Assembly (NCBI RefSeq): GCF_024330105.1
Contig: NZ_JANDHW010000001.1
Location: forward strand, 124,001-188,000
Length of the DNA: 64,000 nucleotides
Source of the DNA: Coprobacter tertius
GTDB taxonomy: Bacteria > Bacteroidota > Bacteroidia > Bacteroidales > Coprobacteraceae
Direction of reading: 5' to 3'
Shown: in pieces, positions 38,284 to 47,594 of the stretch
How the letters are laid out: each line of letters begins with the position of its first letter
How positions within the stretch are numbered: position 1 is the first letter of the stretch
Position numbers and translations under genes: made by a program
Notes under the pieces: model-generated
What the model saw: the letters and a program-made list of their open reading frames with translations, nothing else
Database searches by the model: none
What the model was told of the DNA's origin: nothing

Positions 38284-38697
38284 TTACCGCATATTTAGAG
38301 CTTCATTTTCACAAATCTCCATTTTTTCCCGTTCGCCGGGGCCTTTATCATTTATTCCGCAGAGATGAAGAATGCCATGAATAATTACTCGGTACAATTC
38401 TTCTTCAAATGGAAGGCGCAATTCTTCGGAATTACTCCTTACTGTATCCAAACTTATAAAAAGGTCGCCGCTAATACGGTTTCCCTGTGTGTAATCGAAA
38501 GTAATGATATCGGTATAATAGTCGTGTTTAAGATATTCCCGGTTTACTTCGAGGATTTTTTCGTCGGTACAAAAAATGTAGGAAATATCACCACAGTGTT
38601 TTCCGTATTTTTCTGCAACACGACGTATCCAGTCGTTAGTTTCCTTTTTTTTCAATACCGGCATTTTTATATCTTCGGCAAAATATGAGATAGCCAT
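38284..38697 (-). CDS. ybeY: rRNA maturation endoribonuclease YbeY
   Basis: The 137-residue protein has the YbeY metal motif HGILHLCGIND. The usual third histidine (GYDH) is replaced here by Asp/Lys positions, which I understand to be usual in Bacteroidetes. The core DIITFDY and GDLFISLDTV strands are present. YbeY takes part in 16S rRNA 3'-end maturation and ribosome quality control. It is the first gene of a minus run to deoC, 33 bp before mnmG. Confidence 0.93.
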   Translation of the reverse strand: MAISYFAEDIKMPVLKKKETNDWIRRVAEKYGKHCGDISYIFCTDEKILEVNREYLKHDYYTDIITFDYTQGNRISGDLFISLDTVRSNSEELRLPFEEELYRVIIHGILHLCGINDKGPGEREKMEICENEALNMR

Positions 38698-38726
38698 ATC
38701 TTCTGTTTATTAACACAATAATGTCA

Positions 38727-38734
38727 CAAAGATA
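38727..38734 (-). promoter_or_regulatory. Predicted -7 box (TATCTTTG) for the ybeY-mnmG-apt-uvrC run
   Basis: This is a minus-strand match to TAnnTTTG 30 bases upstream of the ybeY start. Confidence 0.5.
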
Positions 38735-38821
38735 GGGATTAATAACGATAAGTAAAAACGGGAATAGATAAAATATAGGTTGATAAGTTATCTTCGTAAA
38801 AGCCTGTTTTAGGTTTTAAGA

Positions 38822-40060
38822 TCAACTGTTTCCGAAAAAAAGATAAGCGGTGAAAATAGCTGCAATAATTCCGATTGCATCAGCGAAAAGCCCGTATCCT
38901 GCGGCATAACGGGTATTTCGTATTCCTACACTGCCGAAATAAACGGCCAGTATGTAAAATGTGGTATCGGTAGAACCTTGAATTGTTGAAGCTACCCGGG
39001 CAACGAACGAATCGGCTCCGAAAGTAGACATTGCATCTACCATCATTCCTCTGGCTCCGCTTCCGCTTAGGGGCTTCATAAGTGCTGTAGGCAGAGCGCC
39101 TACAAATCCGGAATCGATTCCACACCAGTTAACGAATCTTGTAATTCCGGAAATTATGACATCCATAGCTCCAGAAGCTCTGAATATCGCAATTGCTACA
39201 AGCATTGCGACTAAATAAGGGATTATTGTGATTGCGGTTTTAAAACCTTCTTTAGCACCTTCGATAAAAGCGTCGTAGATATTTATTTTTTTTATCAGTC
39301 CGGCTGTGATAAAACCGATAATGATGGAAAACAAAAGCAGATTAGCTCCAAATGCGGAATATAAAGATACTTTTTCTTGTGGCATTCCCCAGAAGAACCA
39401 GATAATGAGCGCAATAGTTGCAGTAAGTCCCAGAAGGGAAAGGGATATGACTTTATCGAAAATATTAATTCTTTGTTTAAGGCACACGGCTATGAGTCCT
39501 GCTATGGTAGAACAATAGGTTGCGATAAGTATAGGCAGGAAAACATCAGAGGGGTTAGCAGCTCCCATTTGTGCCCTGTATACCATAACACTGAGCGGGA
39601 CCAATGTCAGCCCTGTAGTATTAAGAACAAGAAACATTATCATAGGGTTGGATGCAGTATCTTTACGGGGATTGAGTTCTTGCATTTCCTGCATCGCTTT
39701 TAGACCGAGAGGTGTTGCGGCGTTATCGAGCCCTAACATATTCGCCGATACGTTCATAAATATAGAACCTAAAGCCGGATGATCTTTAGGCAGATCGGGG
39801 AAAAGCCGACAAAACAATGGACTGATTAAACGTGAAAAAAAAGCGATCACGCCACCTTTTTCTCCAATCTTCATCAGTCCTAACCATAAAGACAGCACCC
39901 CGGTAAGACCGAGTGAAATTTCGAATGCTGTTTTTGCAGAAGAAAACGATGCATTCATAATATCAGTCCAAATCGTCAGGTTTCCAAAAAATACAGTTTG
40001 TATAACAGCGACAACGAAAGCCACCAGAAAAAAAGCGATCCAGATATAATTAAGAACCAT
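38822..40060 (-). CDS. SpmA/SpmB fusion membrane protein (nucleoside-recognition Gate domains)
   Basis: The 412-residue protein fuses the two halves that spore formers encode separately: an SpmA-like half (about 1-200, with NVSANMLGLDNAATPLGLKAM) and an SpmB-like half (about 230-412, with GSGARGMMVDAM and QGSTDTTFYILAVYFGSVGI). About ten membrane segments are visible. Gate-domain proteins are predicted transport-like, but the substrate is unknown; SpmA/B affect spore dehydration in Bacillus, a role that cannot apply here. The last helices end in FLFFGNS-like sequence. Confidence 0.88.
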   Translation of the reverse strand: MVLNYIWIAFFLVAFVVAVIQTVFFGNLTIWTDIMNASFSSAKTAFEISLGLTGVLSLWLGLMKIGEKGGVIAFFSRLISPLFCRLFPDLPKDHPALGSIFMNVSANMLGLDNAATPLGLKAMQEMQELNPRKDTASNPMIMFLVLNTTGLTLVPLSVMVYRAQMGAANPSDVFLPILIATYCSTIAGLIAVCLKQRINIFDKVISLSLLGLTATIALIIWFFWGMPQEKVSLYSAFGANLLLFSIIIGFITAGLIKKINIYDAFIEGAKEGFKTAITIIPYLVAMLVAIAIFRASGAMDVIISGITRFVNWCGIDSGFVGALPTALMKPLSGSGARGMMVDAMSTFGADSFVARVASTIQGSTDTTFYILAVYFGSVGIRNTRYAAGYGLFADAIGIIAAIFTAYLFFGNS

Positions 40061-40085
40061 CGTTTTGTTTTTTAAAGACTACCAA

Positions 40086-40093
40086 CAAAATTA
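40086..40093 (-). promoter_or_regulatory. Predicted -7 box (TAATTTTG) for the SpmAB fusion gene
   Basis: This minus-strand match to TAnnTTTG lies 26 bases before the start. Confidence 0.4.
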
Positions 40094-40363
40094 TATATTT
40101 TTATTGTAATCTTTTATTTAACGGATAAATATATTGTAAATGGTATGGTTATTAATTATTTTAAGTCTTTACGTAGTAATTCTAAATTTGGCATATGTAT
40201 TTGATATTAAACTATTTACAAAAATTCGTGGCTGATTAGAATTGAATATATATTTTCAACCTGTATTCTTATACAGAATATAGAAATATAAGTGTTAATA
40301 ACTATAAATGAGTTTTATTTTCTGAAAATGTAAAAGTTTTTTACGACGTTTGTACATTTTATT
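40094..40363. other. AT-rich divergent intergenic region
   Basis: This non-coding stretch lies between the SpmAB fusion and the hydroxyacid dehydrogenase gene. It is very AT-rich with no conserved gene, RNA fold or strong repeat seen; it presumably carries the two divergent promoters and their upstream parts. Confidence 0.4.
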
Positions 40364-40371
40364 TACTTTTG
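40364..40371 (+). promoter_or_regulatory. Predicted -7 box (TACTTTTG) for the hydroxyacid dehydrogenase gene
   Basis: This matches TAnnTTTG 24 bases before the ATG at 40395. A TTTG at 40349 is too close to be the usual -33 partner. Confidence 0.4.
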
Positions 40372-40394
40372 GCATCAGGAATAAAAATGAATGT

Positions 40395-41369
40395 ATGATG
40401 AAGAAAAAAGTATTGGTTACTTATAATATGTTTCGGGAAGGGTATGCTGAGTTGATGAGTAAATATGATGTAACGATACCTGAGGGAGATGTAGAAACAT
40501 TTTCATATGAAGAAGTGCTCGAGATGATTCCTGACTTTGATGCACTGTTGTCGATGTTCAATTTTCCTGTCGATCGTCGTTTAATCGATACGGCATCTTC
40601 CCGATTAAAGATCGTTTCTAACTATGCTGTGGGATACGATAATATCGATATTCCCTATTGTACCGAAAAGGGAATACAAGTCACCAATACTCCCGATCCG
40701 GTAACGGAGCCTACTGCAGATCAGGCATTCGGCCTTTTGCTGGCTGTGAGCCGGCGTATTTCAGAAGTAGACCGTCGTATGCGTATACCGGGAGCTGTAA
40801 AAGTCGCTTTATTGGAAAATCTGGGACATTCTTTGTACGGTAAAACGATCGGTATTTTAGGCATGGGACGTATCGGACAGGCTTTGGCCCGTAGAGCTTT
40901 AGCTTCGGGGATGCGGGTCGTGTATCATAATCGTCATCGTTTGTCTCCCGATGTAGAACAGAAATATGAGGCTCGGTTTCTCCCTTTAGGAGAGTTACTG
41001 GCGATTGCGGATGTGGTTTCGGTGAATGCACCGTTAACCGCAGATACTTATCATCTGATAGGAGAAGAAGAACTGAAAAAAATGAAGCCCGACTCTATAT
41101 TGATAAATACTGCGCGAGGACCCTTGGTCGATGAAAAGGCTCTTGTGAAAGCTTTACAGAGTAAACAAATTTGGGCTGCCGGTTTGGATGTATTTGAGTT
41201 TGGGGATTTCCCGTTGCCCGAATTATTGTCGATGGATAATGTGGTTCTTAATCCTCATACCGGTACTCAAACATATGAGGTACGTAACGAAATGGCCGCT
41301 TACGCAGCTCGTAATATTATCAATTTTTTTGAGGGGAAAGGACCGGTTGCGAAAGTCAATATGAAATGA
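40395..41369 (+). CDS. D-isomer-specific 2-hydroxyacid dehydrogenase
   Basis: The 324-residue NAD(P)-dependent oxidoreductase starts MMKKKVLVTYNMF; the frame upstream to a TTG at 40350 overlaps the predicted promoter and is not coding. It has the nucleotide loop GILGMGRIGQALARRALASG, the catalytic Arg/Glu region NTARGPLVDEKALVKAL, and the terminal HTGT with the catalytic His. It resembles glyoxylate/hydroxypyruvate or D-glycerate dehydrogenases rather than SerA, as it has no ACT domain. The exact substrate is uncertain. It is followed by the AlkD-like gene after 13 bp. Confidence 0.88.
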   Translation: MMKKKVLVTYNMFREGYAELMSKYDVTIPEGDVETFSYEEVLEMIPDFDALLSMFNFPVDRRLIDTASSRLKIVSNYAVGYDNIDIPYCTEKGIQVTNTPDPVTEPTADQAFGLLLAVSRRISEVDRRMRIPGAVKVALLENLGHSLYGKTIGILGMGRIGQALARRALASGMRVVYHNRHRLSPDVEQKYEARFLPLGELLAIADVVSVNAPLTADTYHLIGEEELKKMKPDSILINTARGPLVDEKALVKALQSKQIWAAGLDVFEFGDFPLPELLSMDNVVLNPHTGTQTYEVRNEMAAYAARNIINFFEGKGPVAKVNMK

Positions 41370-41382
41370 AATAAAAAAGCTT

Positions 41383-42087
41383 ATGATTACATTCGGAAAT
41401 ATGAAAGAGACTTTGCTCACTTATGCCGACGATGAAAAAGCAAAAGTGTTGCAGGGTTTTTTCAAAACAGGTAAAGGTGAATATGGTGAAGGCGATACTT
41501 TTGCCGGAATTCCGGTTCCGCAGGTCAGGAAAGTCGCCCGACAATTCAGGGAAGCTCCTTTGTCTGAATTAACTAAGCTATTATCCGATCCGATTCATGA
41601 ATGCCGGCTATTGGCGTTATTGACGATGATCGAAATATTTAAACATGGTGACGAGTCGGTAAAACAAAATGTTTTTGAAACTTATTTGGCTCATACCCGC
41701 TATATAAATAATTGGGATTTAGTAGATTTATCGGCTTATCAGATTGTGGGACAGTATCTTTTACATAAAGACCGAGAACCTTTGCATCGTCTTTCCCGAA
41801 GCAATTATTTGTGGGAACAACGTATTTCGATAGTAGCAACCTGGATATATATCCGGTCCTCTGATTTTACCGATACTCTTATCATTGCCGATCGATTGCA
41901 AAATCATCCGCATGATCTTATGCAAAAAGCGGTAGGATGGATGTTGCGTGAAGTAGGGAAGAAAGATAAGAAAGCATTGGTCGATTTTCTTGAAAGACGT
42001 TATATGAATATGCCCCGTACGATGGTACGTTATGCCGTTGAAAAATTTTCTCCTGAAGAACGACGTAAGTATTATCTTAAAAGATAA
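41383..42087 (+). CDS. DNA alkylation repair protein (AlkD-like HEAT repeats)
   Basis: The 234-residue helical protein matches the AlkD/AlkC-like family: KVLQGFFKTGKGEYGEGDTFAGIPVPQVRKVARQ near the start, NNWDLVDLSAYQIVG, the WEQRISIVATWIYIRS segment, and NHPHDLMQKAVGWMLREVGKKD near the end. These conserved aromatic and acidic residues line the DNA-facing groove in AlkD glycosylases, which release N3- and N7-alkyl purines. The start could also be the second ATG at 41401. Confidence 0.88.
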   Translation: MITFGNMKETLLTYADDEKAKVLQGFFKTGKGEYGEGDTFAGIPVPQVRKVARQFREAPLSELTKLLSDPIHECRLLALLTMIEIFKHGDESVKQNVFETYLAHTRYINNWDLVDLSAYQIVGQYLLHKDREPLHRLSRSNYLWEQRISIVATWIYIRSSDFTDTLIIADRLQNHPHDLMQKAVGWMLREVGKKDKKALVDFLERRYMNMPRTMVRYAVEKFSPEERRKYYLKR

Positions 42088-42194
42088 TATTGTAATTTTT
42101 AACGGTATAGGTAATTTAGTTTATAATAGGATTTAGTAAATTTGATTGAAAGGTAGATGACTATCGTTCGATTCACTTAATAATTATATAAGCT

Positions 42195-42389
42195 ATGTTA
42201 TCATTTATTATTTACATTGTCGGTCTTATTTGTACGATATGGTGTGTCGTAGATGTTTTTAAAAAAAACATCTCCATGACTTGTAAAGTGATAGTAAGTA
42301 TTCTTATCCTGCTTACCAGTTGGATCGGGTTGTTGGTATACTATTTTATAGTAAAAGACAATATAGAAAAATGGTGTGCCGGTAAATAA
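42195..42389 (+). CDS. Small membrane protein, PLDc_N-like
   Basis: The 64-residue protein has two hydrophobic helices (about 3-20 and 30-50) separated by a charged loop. The second helix ends in WIGLLVYYFIVKD, like the short phospholipase D N-terminal-type membrane proteins seen alone in many bacteria. Function is unknown. It has its own gap on each side (about 107 bp upstream) and reads right, ahead of the left-reading glycosyltransferases. Confidence 0.6.
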   Translation: MLSFIIYIVGLICTIWCVVDVFKKNISMTCKVIVSILILLTSWIGLLVYYFIVKDNIEKWCAGK

Positions 42390-42411
42390 CTTTGGTAAGG
42401 GCATTTTTTTC

Positions 42412-43161
42412 TTATGCCTGGTTTCTAACCCATTTCGACATATAATACCTCACCGCAAACCATAGGTGCAACAACGTTACGGAAATGCGTCCGTAATAGC
42501 GTACCATGATGTCGTATCGTTCTTTTAGCGATGCCTTATGATTTTGTGTGGTAATTCCTTCGTTCAGATAATCGATAAGGGTATGGTGGGTATTGTGTAT
42601 TTGGGAAGATTTTTTCATGCAACGGATGCACCAGTCGTAGTCAGCTGAAAAGCGATATTGGGTATCATATTCGGGTGCCAATTCCCGACGTACGATAAAT
42701 GCCTGATGACAAACTAACATTCCCATACGAAAACTTTTCCAGGTAAGTTTATCCGGAGCATGTAATCTCCTCATTCCGATAAAATTTCGGTCGGTATCTA
42801 CCAATGCTGTTTCACCATAAATGATATCGGGTCTGTTTTCTCCGATAGAATCGACAATTTTTTCTAATGTGTCTTTAGAATGAAGTGCATCTCCGGCATT
42901 TAAAAAAATGATATACTCTCCCGTTGCCAGTTTTAGACCTTTATTCATGGCATCATACAATCCGTTGTCGGGTTCACTGATATATTTTGTCAAGTAAGGA
43001 GATGATTTTAAAATTTGGGTCGTTCGGTCTTTTGATGCACCGTCGATTGCGATATATTCGTAATTTTTATAACTCTGATTACCTACGCTTTCTAAGGTAA
43101 TACCTACTGTTTTTTCTGCATTGTATGTTATTGTTACGATCGTAAAAAAGGGTTTTTCCAT
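42412..43161 (-). CDS. Glycosyltransferase family 2 protein
   Basis: The 249-residue protein starts FFTIVTITYNAEKTVGITLESV with the GT-A nucleotide site and has IAIDGASKDRTTQIL, LNAGDAL as the DXD-like element, and SADYDWCIRCM for the acceptor-side helix, a pattern common in WcaA-like and colanic-acid-type transferases. It most likely adds a sugar to a lipid-linked glycan at the inner face of the membrane. It ends 22 bp after the small membrane protein stop (convergent) and starts 11 bp after the GT4 gene. Confidence 0.92.
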   Translation of the reverse strand: MEKPFFTIVTITYNAEKTVGITLESVGNQSYKNYEYIAIDGASKDRTTQILKSSPYLTKYISEPDNGLYDAMNKGLKLATGEYIIFLNAGDALHSKDTLEKIVDSIGENRPDIIYGETALVDTDRNFIGMRRLHAPDKLTWKSFRMGMLVCHQAFIVRRELAPEYDTQYRFSADYDWCIRCMKKSSQIHNTHHTLIDYLNEGITTQNHKASLKERYDIMVRYYGRISVTLLHLWFAVRYYMSKWVRNQA

Positions 43162-43172
43162 TATCGTATAGA

Positions 43173-44435
43173 TTAATCTTTATTTTTGGGAGTAAGTAAT
43201 CGGTTATACAGTTCCAGATATTGGCGGGCTACGGTCCGGCTGTGGTACATGTGCCGTACTCTTTCGATACAATTTTCTTTTATTGTAAGGTTTCCCTTTT
43301 GTTGAAACCCCCAGTCGATACCCTCTGCCAATGATTCGGGAGAAGGATAAGTCGCAAGATATCCGGTATGTAAATGTTCGATAACATCGTTTTGCCCGCT
43401 ATTGTCGAAAGAGACACCCGGTGTCCCGCAAGCCATCGATTCGATAAGTGTTTGTCCGAAGGTCTCGTAATGTGATGGTACAACGGTAACATCTGCTGCC
43501 GAATATAAAGCTGCCAGTTCGTTCGCTTCGGAAATTTTTCCCATATATCGGTATTCACAAGGAATATAATTCAAAAAATCGGGGTCATTTTTAATTTTTC
43601 CGAATAAAATCAATAAAAGTCGTTTTCCATACTTTTCGTACAATATTTTGAGAGCCTGTTTCAGGAGATCGAATCCTTTGTTTGGGTCATTTAGCTTTGC
43701 AGCACCGAAAACGATTACCATACGTTCGTCGCTGATCATTGCTTTTTTTCGGTATTCTTCCCGGTTCTTGGGATAAAATACGGTAGTGTCGAGAGTATTC
43801 GGTATTACGGTAGAAAAAGAACTCCCGGTTAAACCGCTGGTTTTTACTTTTTCATTAAGCCAGTTGCTTACCGGTACAAAAGTAATACCTGCATTTTTCA
43901 GGAATATTTTTTTATTCCATGTGATGGCTGAAAGGTCATGGGTTCCCGGTGTTTTTAAATAGAAACATTTTTGACATCCTGTTGTAAATTGTTTGCATCC
44001 GCAAGCATGGTGGCAAATAGCAGTACAATACCACATATCATGTAGCGTAATAACGACCGGTTTTCCGAGCGAGATGAGTTTTTGTATGTCATTTAAAGAT
44101 AAAAAACCTTGGTTTACCCAGTGTAGATGCAAGATGTCGGCTTTTTTGATTTCCGGGAAAGAAGAAATATCGCATCCGGTAGAAGCAGTCGAAATGGCAA
44201 AAAGGTTTTTCTTTGAGAAACGATTGGCACAATATATCTGCAATCGTTCGAGTATGAAATTCAGTTTATAACGTAATGGTGAGATGACCTGTATCGTATC
44301 GTTATCTTCGGTTGTTTTACAAGCCACTAACATATTTACATCAGCACCTTCTTTTTTCAGTGCATCTTTAAGGCGTTTACAGGCAATCGCAGCACCGCCT
44401 CCGCTGTCGGATGTATTTATCAGGACTATTTTCAT
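43173..44435 (-). CDS. Glycosyltransferase family 4 protein
   Basis: The 420-residue GT-B-fold enzyme has GGGAAIACKRL near the start (acceptor-side loop), the NTLDTTVFYP segment, FGAAKLNDPNKGFDLLKQAL, and the nucleotide-sugar site VVPSHYETFGQTLIESMACGTPG. A cysteine-rich stretch (ICHHACGCKQFTTGCQKC) at about 140-160 is common in this subgroup. It likely transfers a hexose with retention. It is upstream of the GT2 gene in the same direction and divergent from the nonulosonate block. Confidence 0.93.
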   Translation of the reverse strand: MKIVLINTSDSGGGAAIACKRLKDALKKEGADVNMLVACKTTEDNDTIQVISPLRYKLNFILERLQIYCANRFSKKNLFAISTASTGCDISSFPEIKKADILHLHWVNQGFLSLNDIQKLISLGKPVVITLHDMWYCTAICHHACGCKQFTTGCQKCFYLKTPGTHDLSAITWNKKIFLKNAGITFVPVSNWLNEKVKTSGLTGSSFSTVIPNTLDTTVFYPKNREEYRKKAMISDERMVIVFGAAKLNDPNKGFDLLKQALKILYEKYGKRLLLILFGKIKNDPDFLNYIPCEYRYMGKISEANELAALYSAADVTVVPSHYETFGQTLIESMACGTPGVSFDNSGQNDVIEHLHTGYLATYPSPESLAEGIDWGFQQKGNLTIKENCIERVRHMYHSRTVARQYLELYNRLLTPKNKD

Positions 44436-44532
44436 TTCCTATTGATTTTTACGATGTGAAGATACGTTTTTTTTGTGGTTTGGCCTTTATGTGTTCCAAA
44501 AAGCTTTGCATTGGTATTCTAAAAAAAATGGT

Positions 44533-44540
44533 TACATTTG
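44533..44540 (+). promoter_or_regulatory. Predicted -7 box (TACATTTG) ahead of the nonulosonate gene block
   Basis: This matches TAnnTTTG 22 bases before the ATG at 44562. A TTTG at 44515 is a possible but closely spaced upstream element. It is probably the main promoter for the genes up to legF. Confidence 0.5.
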
Positions 44541-44561
44541 TGAGGACTATAAATACGGTTT

Positions 44562-45422
44562 ATGAACCCGTTTTTCGATAAAATACAACGACTGGCTAAT
44601 GATAGTGTGCAGACTGGTTTGAGCCTGGTAAAAATAGCTTTGTTTTCGAAATGGAAAACGCCGGTTCCATCTGTTTCGGGTTTTTCCGAAGAATTGGTTA
44701 TTTTGGGAAATGGCCCCTCACTTAATACAACGATCGATGAACATTACTCTTTTTTAGAGAATAAAACGCTGCTGGCCGTCAACTTTGCCGGTGCTACTCC
44801 GGTTTTCGAACGCTTGCGTCCTGCTCTTTATGTGATTGCCGATCCTTACTTTTATTCGGGAACACAGCAACGGGCTACCGATTTGTTCCGTCATATTCGG
44901 GAAACGGTCACTTGGGATATGGTTTTATTCATGCCTGCGGTGGCCTCAGGTAAAGGAGATTGGCATTCGTTAATCGAAAAAAATCGGAAAATACATGTGG
45001 TTTATTACAATACGACTCCAGTAGAAGGTTATAAATGGTTTACAAGAATGGCCTACCGGTATGGATGGGGAGGGCCTCGTCCACGTAATGTTCTTATTCC
45101 TTCTCTGATGTTGGGTTTACGAATGAGATTTGGCAAAATTTATATTGCGGGAGCCGATCATTCCTGGACAACTCAGCTATCGGTCGACGATAATAACCGA
45201 GTATTAACGGTACAACCTCATTTTTATAAGGAAAGCGAACAAGAAGTAAAACAGGTATTTGCCGAGTATGCTAAAGTGAAACTGCATGAAGTTTTATATA
45301 GTATGTCGGTTGCTTTTCGTTCTTATTTTGCGGTAGAAGATTATGCCCGTTACTCTGGTATTAAAATATATAATATAACACCCGGTTCGTTTATCGATGC
45401 GTTCCAACGGTTGAAGATATAA
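44562..45422 (+). CDS. MptE/DUF115-like protein, candidate nonulosonate transferase
   Basis: The 286-residue protein has an N-terminal VILGNGPSL loop and a later IYIAGADHSW element, the same pair of motifs that MptE/DUF115 proteins and Maf flagellin glycosyltransferases share. No signal peptide is visible. It is immediately upstream of legB and read with the block, which lacks any other transferase, so transferring the CMP-linked sugar is a reasonable guess. Similarity is short and motif-based, and a sialyltransferase-like GT42 fold with its CNGPSL-type loop is an alternative. Confidence 0.55.
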   Translation: MNPFFDKIQRLANDSVQTGLSLVKIALFSKWKTPVPSVSGFSEELVILGNGPSLNTTIDEHYSFLENKTLLAVNFAGATPVFERLRPALYVIADPYFYSGTQQRATDLFRHIRETVTWDMVLFMPAVASGKGDWHSLIEKNRKIHVVYYNTTPVEGYKWFTRMAYRYGWGGPRPRNVLIPSLMLGLRMRFGKIYIAGADHSWTTQLSVDDNNRVLTVQPHFYKESEQEVKQVFAEYAKVKLHEVLYSMSVAFRSYFAVEDYARYSGIKIYNITPGSFIDAFQRLKI

Positions 45423-45484
45423 AATTTGGCAATAGAAAATAAAAGCAGCGTTTCTTAATAATGCTTTCTGAAGATAAATAGAAA

Positions 45485-46462
45485 ATGAAAAAAGTATTAG
45501 TGACCGGAGCCGATGGTTTTATCGGTTCTCATCTTACCGAAATGTTACTCGAAAAGGGGTATGGAGTAAGAGCTTTATCGTATTATAATTCGTTTAACGA
45601 TTGGGGGTGGCTCGAGGGTATCCGACATCCGCAACTTGAGGTGGTTACCGGCGATGTGCGAGATCCTTATTTTTGTAAACACATAACAAAAGATATCGAT
45701 ATCGTATTTCATCTTGCAGCACTTATTGCAATTCCTTATTCATATATAGCCCCCGACAGTTATATAGATACGAATGTAAAGGGTACATTGAATATTTGTC
45801 AGGCGGCTAAAGAAAATGATGTTTCGAGGGTGTTGGTTACTTCTACATCCGAAGTATACGGAACCGCAAAATATGTTCCTATCGATGAAAAACATCCCCG
45901 GCAACCGCAATCTCCTTACTCAGCCTCGAAAATTGGGGCCGATGCGCTGGCAATGAGTTTTTATAATGCGTTCGGATTACCGGTCGTGATTGTGAGACCT
46001 TTTAATGCATATGGTCCGAGACAATCGGCAAGAGCGATTATTCCTACGATTATAACTCAGATTGCGCAGGGGAAAAAAGAAATAAAGCTAGGTGATCTTA
46101 CTCCCACCCGTGATTTCAATTATGTAAAAGATATTTGTAAGGGATTCATCGAGTTGGCACAGTGCGAAGCGGCTATAGGACAAGAAGTAAACGTATGTAG
46201 TAACCATGAGATATCTATGCGGGATACTCTTGAAAAAATTGCCGGTTTAATGAATGCCGATGTACGATTTATCGAAGATTCTCAACGGTTGCGTCCTAAA
46301 AATTCAGAAGTATTTCGTTTATGGGGCGATAACGGAAAAATAAGAAGGCTTACCGGATTTTTACCCTCTTATACGATAGAGGACGGTTTAAGAGAAACTA
46401 TCGGATGGTTTCTCGATAAAGAGAATTTGAAAAAATATAAAGCCGATATTTATAATGTTTAG
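45485..46462 (+). CDS. legB: NAD-dependent nucleotide-sugar 4,6-dehydratase (LegB-like)
   Basis: The 325-residue SDR protein has the nucleotide loop VTGADGFIGSHL, TSTSEVYG with the Ser/Thr, and YSASKIGAD giving the catalytic YxxxK. It is close to LegB-type dehydratases that form the 4-keto-6-deoxy intermediate from UDP- or GDP-GlcNAc at the start of legionaminic-acid synthesis. The partner genes legC, legI, legG and legF follow, which is the main reason to call it LegB rather than RmlB. It overlaps legC by 8 bp. Confidence 0.82.
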   Translation: MKKVLVTGADGFIGSHLTEMLLEKGYGVRALSYYNSFNDWGWLEGIRHPQLEVVTGDVRDPYFCKHITKDIDIVFHLAALIAIPYSYIAPDSYIDTNVKGTLNICQAAKENDVSRVLVTSTSEVYGTAKYVPIDEKHPRQPQSPYSASKIGADALAMSFYNAFGLPVVIVRPFNAYGPRQSARAIIPTIITQIAQGKKEIKLGDLTPTRDFNYVKDICKGFIELAQCEAAIGQEVNVCSNHEISMRDTLEKIAGLMNADVRFIEDSQRLRPKNSEVFRLWGDNGKIRRLTGFLPSYTIEDGLRETIGWFLDKENLKKYKADIYNV

Positions 46463-47594
46463 CGAGATTGTCGATTTTATACGCATTACTTTCGGCGGTA
46501 AGGAAATTGTTCCCTTACATGCTCCTTGTTTTGTGGGAAATGAAAAAAAATATCTCGAAGAATGTATCGATACTACTTTTGTGTCGAGTGTAGGAAAGTT
46601 TGTCGACCGTTTCGAATCGATGATGGCTGAATATACCGGTGCAGCCAGAGCTGTTGTGTGTGTGAATGGAACAAGTGCCATTCATATGGCACTTTTGTTA
46701 GCGGGTGTAGAACGTGGCGATGAAGTGATTACGCAGCCGCTTACCTTTATTGCGACCTGTAATGCTTTGAGTTATTGCGGCGCTCACCCTGTGTTTATAG
46801 ATGTAGATACCGACACGTTAGGCCTCTCTCCCGGTAAAATGGAGGAGTGGTTACAAAAAAATTCCGAATATAAGGGGGATGCATTATATAATAAAAAAAC
46901 CGGACGGCGTATCAAAGCCTGTGTCCCGATGCATACTTTCGGACATCCTGTCCGTATCGATCGTATTGCAGAGTTATGTAGTCGTTATCATCTTCAACTA
47001 ATAGAAGATGCAGCCGAAAGTATCGGCAGTTTTTATAGCGGTCGGCATACGGGTACTTTCGGAAATATCGGGGCGATTAGTTTTAACGGTAATAAAACGA
47101 TAACGACTGGAGGAGGCGGGGTGTTATTATTTTCAGATAAGTCGTTGGGTGATTATGCAAAGCATCTTACGACACAGGCTAAAGTTCCTCATCCCTGGGA
47201 ATTTGTTCACGATCATATCGGTTATAATTATCGGATGCCTAATATTAATGCGGCTTTAGGGTGTGCTCAATTAGAGACTTTACCACTTTTTTTAGAAAAA
47301 AAAAGAGAACTTGCCGATTTATATAAAAACTTTTTTAATGAATTGGATATAACGTTTGTGTCGGAACCTGAAAATGCTTGTTCTAATTATTGGCTGAATG
47401 CCATTATTTTTAAAGACCGTTATGAACGGGATGAGTTTCTTCAGTATAGTAATGATCACGGAATTATGACACGTCCTATTTGGCGGTTGATGAATAAACT
47501 GCCGATGTTTGAAACGGCAGAGTGTGGTGATTTACAGAATTGTGAATATCTCGAGCAGCGTGTCGTAAATATTCCGAGTAGTGTACGATTATGA
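46455..47594 (+). CDS. legC: PLP-dependent aminotransferase (LegC-like)
   Basis: The 379-residue DegT/DnrJ/EryC1-type protein has IHMALLLAGVERGDEV and LIEDAAESIGS, with the PLP lysine in SFNGNKTITTGGGG. It would place an amino group on C4 of the keto intermediate from LegB. The start overlaps the end of legB, and its own end overlaps the ATP-grasp gene by ATGA, so the block is translationally coupled. Confidence 0.85.
   Translation: MFSEIVDFIRITFGGKEIVPLHAPCFVGNEKKYLEECIDTTFVSSVGKFVDRFESMMAEYTGAARAVVCVNGTSAIHMALLLAGVERGDEVITQPLTFIATCNALSYCGAHPVFIDVDTDTLGLSPGKMEEWLQKNSEYKGDALYNKKTGRRIKACVPMHTFGHPVRIDRIAELCSRYHLQLIEDAAESIGSFYSGRHTGTFGNIGAISFNGNKTITTGGGGVLLFSDKSLGDYAKHLTTQAKVPHPWEFVHDHIGYNYRMPNINAALGCAQLETLPLFLEKKRELADLYKNFFNELDITFVSEPENACSNYWLNAIIFKDRYERDEFLQYSNDHGIMTRPIWRLMNKLPMFETAECGDLQNCEYLEQRVVNIPSSVRL

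Noticed and set aside
38284-38697. YbeY without the third histidine of its metal motif
   Set aside because: This seems to be the usual form in Bacteroidetes rather than a loss of function.
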